36,018 nucleotides of DNA, taken from positions 1 through 36,018 of the forward strand of contig JAHLKC010000231.1 in assembly GCA_025449115.1 (NCBI GenBank), read 5' to 3'. Both the position numbers and the translations under genes were made by a program. Below the pieces are notes generated by a model. The model saw only the letters and a list, made by a program, of their open reading frames with translations, was not told where the DNA came from and ran no database searches. This DNA comes from Chytridium lagenaria. Its lineage: Eukaryota > Chytridiomycota > Chytridiomycetes > Chytridiales > Chytridiaceae. Positions 28,714 through 36,018 of this stretch are shown in pieces; position 1 is the first letter of the stretch, and every line of letters starts with the position of its first letter.

Positions 28714-31700
28714 ATGGATCCCGAACGGCATGTTGGCTATAAGCCAGAAGTAGCAGATGGTTTATCTGACAAGTCGTCCTTTCTCCTGCCAAAGAAATGG
28801 TCCTTCTCTTCAAAGTATGGCACGTCCGGGACGAGCCCGGAAACGCTTCTGGAATTCATCTCCGATTCCAAGGCCAGCAGCTCCGAAGCTTTTGTTGATG
28901 ATGGTGTATCTGATGAATGGCTTTCGCGAGCGGCATCCACTTGCGAAAACACTTCCTCTTTTGGAGCTGATGAAAACATTTATGAAAACATCACATTGGC
29001 GCTAAATAAGTTGCTACAGCTTGCGAACCCGATGCCAAGACACTTGATGCAGTTTTCGAGATGGTGACATTGAAGTATGGGTTTCAGGAAGGCTCACGCG
29101 ATAATGCAAAGGAGTACTTCCTTTCGTTGCTGGATTCGAGGGCTTGCAAGGATACAATCGTGACTGGATTGCGCTCGCTTCACGGGTATAACCAAAATTG
29201 TTTAATAATACGCTAACATATTGCAGGGATATTATCTCTGGAGATACGGCGAACTTCAAGTCCTGGTATTTTTCGGTTGTTCTCGGCATTGAGAATATCG
29301 CTCTGAAAGATTTGACCTTTGCGCCGACCATTAAGGATGAAGAAGAGATGGAAAGCGGAATTTCGAAGGCTGTCAAGTGGAAGAAGGAAAACGAAGCGAA
29401 ATCCTCTGAGGTACTTTGTTCGATTTTTGATCAATATTGTTTATGCATTGCAAAAGGAATTAGTTATCGATCTTGTTCTATACCTTTTAATTTGGACGGA
29501 GTGCTCGAACGTTCGGCTGATGCCGGAGTGTGTCTGTTTTCTCTTTCTGGTTGCTTCCGACTACCGACAGGCCGATTTAGACTCTGATCAGCCCTCGGGA
29601 GTAAAATTTCTCGAGGATATCGTGAAACCGTTGTATGAGGTAAGAATATTTGATGACATCAGTCTAATATAATTAAGTTTTTGCGAGATGAAGTCTGGCA
29701 TGTTGTCAACTCGAAACTAGTCTTGAAAGAAAAAGATCATTCTCGCATCATCGGATATGACGTATGCAGCTAGATTATTTCATACTGATGATTTCTCTAG
29801 GACATTAACGAGTTTTTCTGGGCCATGGAGAGTATCTCCCAGTTGAAGTTAACATCATCTGGAGAATTATTTTGGTCTATCCCGTCCGAAAATCGATACG
29901 TTAGCATGAAGGATGTCAACTGGCGTAAAGCTTTTAAGAAGACCTTCTACGAGAGACGTTCAATAGGACATGCCTTTTGCAACTTCAGGTAGGCGACTTG
30001 TGAATAAGGGCTCTGATCTTTCTTAGTCGTATCTGGATTCTTCACTTGACGTTCTTTGGGCGTTTTATAGTTTTCGTGCCGAACCTATAGCGTTCAGATC
30101 GATGCGACCCGCCTCAAGGTTTGTGAGTAGACTTGAGCCACGCCAGAGTAGGGCCAGGAACGATACCGAAACGAAAATTACAGAGCTTATGAATTTGTAT
30201 CGTTGGGCCGCTGTGTCATGAGTGGAGCCGTTGCTGCGTTGCTCGGGCTCGTTGCGACAATTCTAGAGTCCTCTTTTCTGCCTCGCGATCTCCGCCGTTC
30301 TCGTCACCTGGGCCGTCGTTCGACTTACTTCTTGCTTCTGTTCTTCCTCAATCTCGCACCCGGTATTTCGGTGTTCTACCTCTCGTCTCGTGGGACTGTC
30401 TCCTATATGCGGTGATTATTGGCTTGGTGTTGAGTGTCCTCACTCTCGGCATTGCGCTCTTCATCCCACCCTCTCGATTCCCATTCAAGTCGCGCGAAGA
30501 TTTCCAAAGATCTCATGGCGCGGCCTTACCGCCAATTTTGCGAAACAGAAACGAGTTGAGCATTTAACAAGTGTTGGAATATGGATTATAGTGTTTGCGA
30601 GTAAACTGATCGAATCGCTGGTGTTCTTGATCATGCCACTTGGGAAGCCCATTGAGATTCTTGTGAATACTTTTAGTAAGAAGAACGAGTGTAAAGGGTT
30701 TGGGATGATTTGCGTTGCGGTCAAGTGTTTTTCGGTGTTGAATCTTGTGGCTTTGGTGGTCGTGTTGTATTTCTTAGATACATACATGTGGTGGATTGGT
30801 GAGGAACTTTCGGTCAGGGCATGCAGCTAACAGAGTTTACAGTCTGGTCGACGGCTCTTGGCGTGACTCGGTCTTTGCTATCCGGTCTTTCCGCGTTGAC
30901 ACCATGGAGAAACGCGTTCGCCCGATTACCAGAGCGCATGCTTTCCAAGATTCTGAACACACAGGCCGCGGAAAACGAGAACTTGGAGAAGTCACTCTGC
31001 GGATACCTATGGAACGCTATCGTTTTATCGATGTCACTCGATCATCTCCTGTCTTTAAAGCAACTCAAGAAGTTGGCGTATTGGAAAAAGGCGGGATCCT
31101 CTCCAACTCCGAACCGAGTACGTATCAAGCAGCCACGCTTCTTCTTGGATCAAGAAGATGTGACTACCAAGAATTATTATGTGCTCCCTGGAAGCGAGGC
31201 AGAACGCCGCATTAACTTTTTTGCGAAGTCCTTGTGAGTATCGTAAGCATTTTGAGAAAAGTAATAATAAATACTAGATCCATGACGTTTCCGACTCCAT
31301 CGCCCATTTCGAAAATGCCCTCCTTTTCGGTGCTAACACCCCATTACAGTGAAAAGATTTTGCTAAGCCTTAGAGATATTATTAAAGAGCACGATACATC
31401 GTCTACGTTAACTTTGCTGGAGTATCTCAAAAGCTTGTATCCTCACGAGTACGTAATTCTCTTCTAAATTTCTCTAAATATCTAGATGGGAGAACTTTTT
31501 GTTTGATACGAAGCTCGGTGCTGGGGATTTCGCTTCTGTCGGTGACATTGATGAGAAAATTAAAGTCAAGGGCTTTAAGGACATTCCATTATCCGAGGTT
31601 GGGTTCCGCGAGCATTCCGATGCGGCAATCCTTCGAACTCGCATTTGGGCTTCTCTTCGTTCACAGACACTCTTTCGTACTGTCGCTGGGTAACATTCTT

Positions 31701-34700
31701 TATTGTTTTTCGAAGTCTACTCGGTACTAAAACTTCGCATGATCAGTTTTATGAATTATGCTAAAGCCATCAGTCTTCTCCATAAAGTCGAAACCTCTTC
31801 TTACCGCGCCGCGGGCACGTCCACGTTAAAGGAACATCGTGACGACGACCCCGGTATCGTCGCTCGAAAGTTCACGTTCGTCCTCGCCATGCAAAACTTC
31901 CAGAGTTTTGACCCGAAACAAGTTGCGGATACTGAAGTCCTTCTTCGTATTTTTCCGAATTTGCGCATTGGATACCTTGAAAAAGTCGGCAATGAAGGAG
32001 AGGAAACGACGTTTTATTCGGTGTTAATTGATGGAACTTGTGGAAGGATAGTGAGGGACGTCGAGTGCCGTTGTTTCGGATTAAGGTATGGTTCGTTCTT
32101 GTCTTCTTGATTTATTAAGTGTAGTTGCCGGGAAACCCGTTCCTTGGAGATGGGAAAGCGGATAACCAGAACTTGAACATGATCTGGACTCGAGGTGAAT
32201 TTCTTCAATTGATTGATGCGAATCAGGTAATAGGGCTTTTGGTTGTAACTTGAATTAACTTGAACATTCATAGGATAACTACTTCGAAGGTTTATCTATT
32301 AGTTCTATTTAATTTCTTTTTAGTTTCAAAAACTCATACTTACATGTATGTGCTAGAAACGGTGAAGGTTAGAAGTTTGTTGGCAGAGTTTCAAGAAACG
32401 GAGGGAGGTTCACCTGTGGCTATCGTTGGAGCGCGCGAGCACATCTTTTCGGAAGGCGTTGGGGTGTTGGGTGATGTGGCTGCCGGAAAGGTCTGCTACA
32501 TCTTTTTTCTCGCCTCAATTCTTGTTTTCGTTGCAGTACTTCAAAATTAAAACACAAATAGGAATATTCTTTCGGAACGATCGTCCAGCGGGTGACCGCG
32601 AAACTCGGCGGACGCCTTCAGTAAGTTTTAGTAAGCATATTATTTGACGTGTTCCCAGCTACGGACATCCTGACTTTCTCAACGCCGTCTTCATGAACAC
32701 TCGCGGAGGTAAGTTTAGACACCCTAGCCTTTGATTGTAAACTTCAAAAAAGGTGTTAGCAAAGCCCAGAAGGGCCTGTGCGTCAACGAAGACATTTTCG
32801 CCGGCATGAATGCTCTCCTCCGTGGTGGGAGGATCAAACACACTGAGTACCTTCAATGTGGGAAAGGTCGCGATTTGGGTGTTCTTTCCATCTCAAAGTT
32901 CAACGCCAAGATCGGGTCTGGGATGGGTGAACAAATTCTTTCGAGGGACCATTACTATCTTGGGACGCAGTTGCCATTGCATCGGCTTTTACTTTCTATT
33001 ACGGACATCCGGTTTTATTTTTCTTTTTGGCGTGCTAATGAGTTTTTTAGGGCTTTCATTTAAACAATGTCTTTATTATGATTGCGCTTCAACTCTTTAT
33101 CACCTTCCTTATGATTCTCTCCGTTTTGCATGTCGTGCTTCCGTCATGCCCCGACTCCACCGACTCCACCGTGATCCGGCGTGATTGTTTTGATTTCGAG
33201 GGAGTAGCATTTTGGATTAAACAAGCCGTTTTCGCTATCGTTGTAGTGTTCGAGGTTTGAAAACTCACTACCCAACCTGTCATACCTATAATATCAAAGA
33301 TCAATTTTCTCCCGTTGTTTTTGCAGCTACTCACTGAACAGGGATTCGGACCTGCGATTTTGAGGACGTTAAAGCAGCTTGTTTCGTTGAGCCCTTTGTT
33401 TGATGTTTTACGACGCAGATCTGTAAGGTGAATTTCTGTCTACTTTTCCTGACTCTTGTTTAGACTCGCATACTTTTCTGAATAATTTGAAGTATGGCCG
33501 GGCTGGATACATTTCCACGGGGAGAGGATTTGCTACCAGCAGATCGAAGTTTTTTGAGCTATATTCGGCCTTTGCAGATTCTAGCATTTACTTGGGTAAT
33601 GCGTCAGAGAGTGAAACGAGATTCTGACTTCGATGAAGGCATGAGACTATTTTTAATTCTGCTCTTTGTGACTTGTGCTGTTGATATTCCGCATCTTGCG
33701 TTTTTCTGGATCATGGTAAGCCTATAGAAGAAACATCAGCTTATTGTTGTTCAGGTTCTTCCGCTCTCGTTAGCACCATTCTTTTCAATCCACATCAGTT
33801 TGTGTTTTCGGAGTTTGTGCTTGACTTCCGTGAGAGCCTTGGGTGGCTGTGGAGTGAGAAGACTGCAGAGTCTTGGGTTGCGTTTAATAAGCAGCGAAGG
33901 GCTATTTTAAGGGGGTCGAGGAGAAAAAGGAACCACGATTCCGCCCTCTCGCCATTCCAAACCTAAGGTAAAACGGCCTTTTTTACGGTTCTCTAATTAC
34001 CGTAGATGTCGGTTCTCCTCATGCAGGAACTTGGAGGTCCACTCATTTTTGCGGTTTTTGCATTATCGAACTATGCGTTTGATTAAGAGTTTGGGGGCTG
34101 CGATTTTTGTTGCTGGTGTTGCATTTTTACCGGTTGTGTTAAATGCGGCGTTTTTGGCTGTCGGGTTTGTAATGGCTATCTTAGCGGGAAATACATTGGG
34201 ATGTTGCTTAAATCCAAGGTAAGTTTCTACTTTTGTGAGTGAAAGCTAATGTTTCCGAACCTGTTAGCGCGGTTGGCAATGTTATCTCTTTTATTTCGCG
34301 ATGCTGGGCTCTTCTTGCGATGTCTTTTGCGTACGTTTCCGTTGCGTTGTTGAACCGAAATTCTCCACAACCTGTTACTAGAACCATGCTTGCGTTGATT
34401 GCGTTTTGTGCGGTGGAGCAAGTTTTAGTGACGCTCATTACTCTCTGTCTTCCGCGAGAGCCTATGAATCATAAAGCTGGAGGCGCATGGTGGGGCGGGC
34501 GATGGTTCAATGCAGGACTTGGGTGGAGAGTCCTAACGCAGCCGCTTAGAGAATGGGTTTGTAAAATAACGGAGATGACGACGTTCGCGGGTGATTTTAT
34601 TGTTGTCTTGGTTTTCATACTATAGTGAGTATCTTTCTTTTTTCGTCTTATTGACGTCCAAAAGCTCCTACCCATCGCGTGTATACCATTCATCGATACG

Positions 34701-34964
34701 CTCCATACGTCCATGCTTCTCTGGACGAACCCCTTTTCCGCTCGTAACAAAAAGCGACTTGCGTTCCGCTCCGTGATTATGTCGGTAAAGTTGAGACGTG
34801 TGAGAAGGTTCAGGATCTTTGCGTACACGTTTGGTTTAATGTTTTTTGTATTGTTGATGGGGATTGTGAGTGTGGCGCCGCTTGTTTTGCCTTTGCAGAG
34901 TGTTGCGAAGATGGTGGGAGGGTTGGTGGACAGGTTTATTGGAGGAATGGTGAAGATTCAGTGA
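28714..34964 (+). CDS. FKS1: 1,3-beta-glucan synthase catalytic subunit (GT48, FKS family)
   Basis: Plasma-membrane enzyme that makes cell-wall 1,3-beta-glucan from UDP-glucose. N-terminal FKS1_dom1: [56 protein letters not shown] and YDDINEFFW. First membrane block: [20 protein letters not shown] and [19 protein letters not shown]. Catalytic GT48 core: [87 protein letters not shown] and HPGFHLNN. Then [30 protein letters not shown] and C-terminal membrane helices to TGA 34964. More than ten short introns, for example about 33013-33051. The ATG at 28714 opens the frame that leads into dom1. Single-base breaks occur near 29030, 30075, 30820, 33000, 33490 and 33755. Hot-spot residues are unusual (see findings). 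Confidence 0.95.
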
Positions 34965-35442
34965 TGTTGTTGTGTTGTTTTTTGCAGAAATGTATCAGTA
35001 AAGATTAAGTTTACTTACTTTTCGTTTATTATAATTTTTTGCCATCGCGTTCGAAAAACTTATAAATTATAGAAATCTTGGGAAAAAGAAACGCCAGTGG
35101 GTCGCTTATATGAGTCTAAAGATTAAACTCATGAACAAAAAAAAAGGAACGACGGGGAAAAAAAAAAAACACTATTCGATAAATATCTAAAGGCAATTAT
35201 ATCATATCTTTCACTAAGCAATAGTCATCGATAAAGTTAGCGTATCACTGGCAATAATACGGGAAAAATCAATTGAAGCCGAACATTAAGCATCAGAATA
35301 GAATTGCGAAAAAGTTTGACAGAGAGGGATCAGGCACAAAAAAGGAAAGGATGATGGTAAGGGCTTTATAAAAAATATCAAGAATTATTCTCACGTATTA
35401 AAGTAAAGGGTAGGGTGAGGTATGTCGGCAGCTTAGGTTACT
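34965..35442. other. Intergenic region between convergent FKS and GDSL genes
   Basis: AT-rich with A9-A10 runs near 35140-35170. It should hold both 3' UTRs. No gene or structured repeat is seen. Confidence 0.55.
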
Positions 35443-36018
35443 CTAACTATTGGCAAAACCCCACCAGGCATCAATAAAATCGCCAGCATCTTTTGCAATG
35501 ACACGATGGGAGGCCGCCGACGGGTGAATACCATCGTAGATAATGTACTTTTCGGGGTCCGCGCAGACGGTCGCATTGCCCTCCGGCTTCACCCCTGAGT
35601 AACAATCAAAGCAGCATTTCTCATTCGTTCCGTACTTCAATCCATAAAAGAATGGCGCCAGCGTAATCTTGATGAACGTAAGTGGGAGTTGGAAAAGCCC
35701 AAACTTGATATCGAGGTTCTTGACTTGGAATTTGGCAGCTTGGAACTGGAGTTCAAGACCGTATGCAATATCAAAACCAGTTTGAGGTGGCGGAACGACG
35801 GACATAATGTTTTTGGCTCCAGCAGCGGCCAATTGAACCCATTGCTCATATTGAGCTTTAGCATAAAGGAGCCGCTGCGGTTGAAGCCTGCTAGTTCGTC
35901 ATTAAAGCGATCATTTCCTCCGGCCCAGATGGCGTAGAGAATGTTGTCTTTAGGAACGGATTCTTTCTTGTCAAGGTATTCGTTAATTTGGGTGTCGATG
36001 CCGGGAACAAAGATGGTA
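35443..36018 (-). CDS. GDSL/SGNH-family esterase or lipase (partial, C-terminal part)
   Basis: The N-terminal part, with the GDSL serine block, lies beyond the right edge. Visible parts: FVPGIDTQINEYLDKK; block III AIWAGGNDRFNDEL with the oxyanion-hole Asn of SGNH hydrolases; QWVQLAAAGAKNIMSVVPPP; and block V YIIYDGIHPSAASHRVIAKD with the catalytic Asp and His, followed by the stop at 35443. These proteins are often secreted esterases acting on lipids or plant cell-wall esters; the substrate here is not known. One frame change lies near 35860-35880, between blocks III and V. It could also be a short intron, but no good GT-AG pair is obvious. Confidence 0.85.

Overview
The window is nuclear DNA of a fungus, most likely an early-diverging zoosporic (flagellated) lineage. 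Fungal markers are a GT48 1,3-beta-glucan synthase (FKS), ATG9, WSS1 and a heme-thiolate peroxidase. The pointer to a flagellum is a TPR/armadillo protein resembling the axonemal dynein assembly factor TTC12. Genes carry many short GT-AG introns (mostly 38-90 nt, often 39-57), are closely packed, and use the standard code (TAA, TAG and TGA all end genes).

Layout. 1-896: 3' end of a Gln-rich protein gene (+). 1339-2140: secreted protein of unknown function (-). 2315-3645: AIFM2/FSP1-like flavin oxidoreductase (-). 4496-5609: divergent RhoGAP-like protein (+). 6041-7423: F-box protein with a C-terminal beta-rich domain (+). 7674-8587: heme-thiolate peroxidase (-). 9043-15038: a complete Ty3/gypsy chromovirus-type LTR retrotransposon (-), inserted six bases upstream of a tRNA-His(GTG) gene at 15049-15120. 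The 3' end of that tRNA is part of a 101-bp tandem duplication. 15440-16900: WSS1-type DNA-protein crosslink protease (+). 17211-17993: FHIT-type dinucleoside triphosphatase (-). 18081-21140: TTC12-like protein (+). 21284-21594: COA5/PET191 (-). 21798-22806: GNAT acetyltransferase (-). 22861-24748: PPR protein (+). 24750-25685: COQ3 (-). 25778-28513: ATG9 (+). 28714-34964: FKS glucan synthase (+). 35443 to the window end: GDSL/SGNH esterase (-).

The genes form no single pathway; this is an ordinary compact fungal gene neighbourhood. Three proteins act in mitochondria (COA5 in cytochrome oxidase assembly, COQ3 in ubiquinone synthesis, and a PPR protein). Several pairs share very short divergent promoters (FHIT/TTC12-like 87 bp, GNAT/PPR 54 bp, COQ3/ATG9 92 bp). 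PPR and COQ3 converge with one base between their stop codons.

A dominant property of the sequence is that many otherwise conserved genes are broken by single-base frame changes, often in homopolymers, with family motifs intact on both sides. This looks like residual long-read indel error rather than biological decay. It also means that the broken frames of the retrotransposon cannot be read as proof that the element is dead. I did not find a clearly new defence-type or mobile system. The most interesting points are the chromodomain element beside a Pol III gene, the tandem duplication of the tRNA 3' end, the micro-exon that carries the WSS1 zinc site, and the unusual echinocandin hot-spot residues in FKS.
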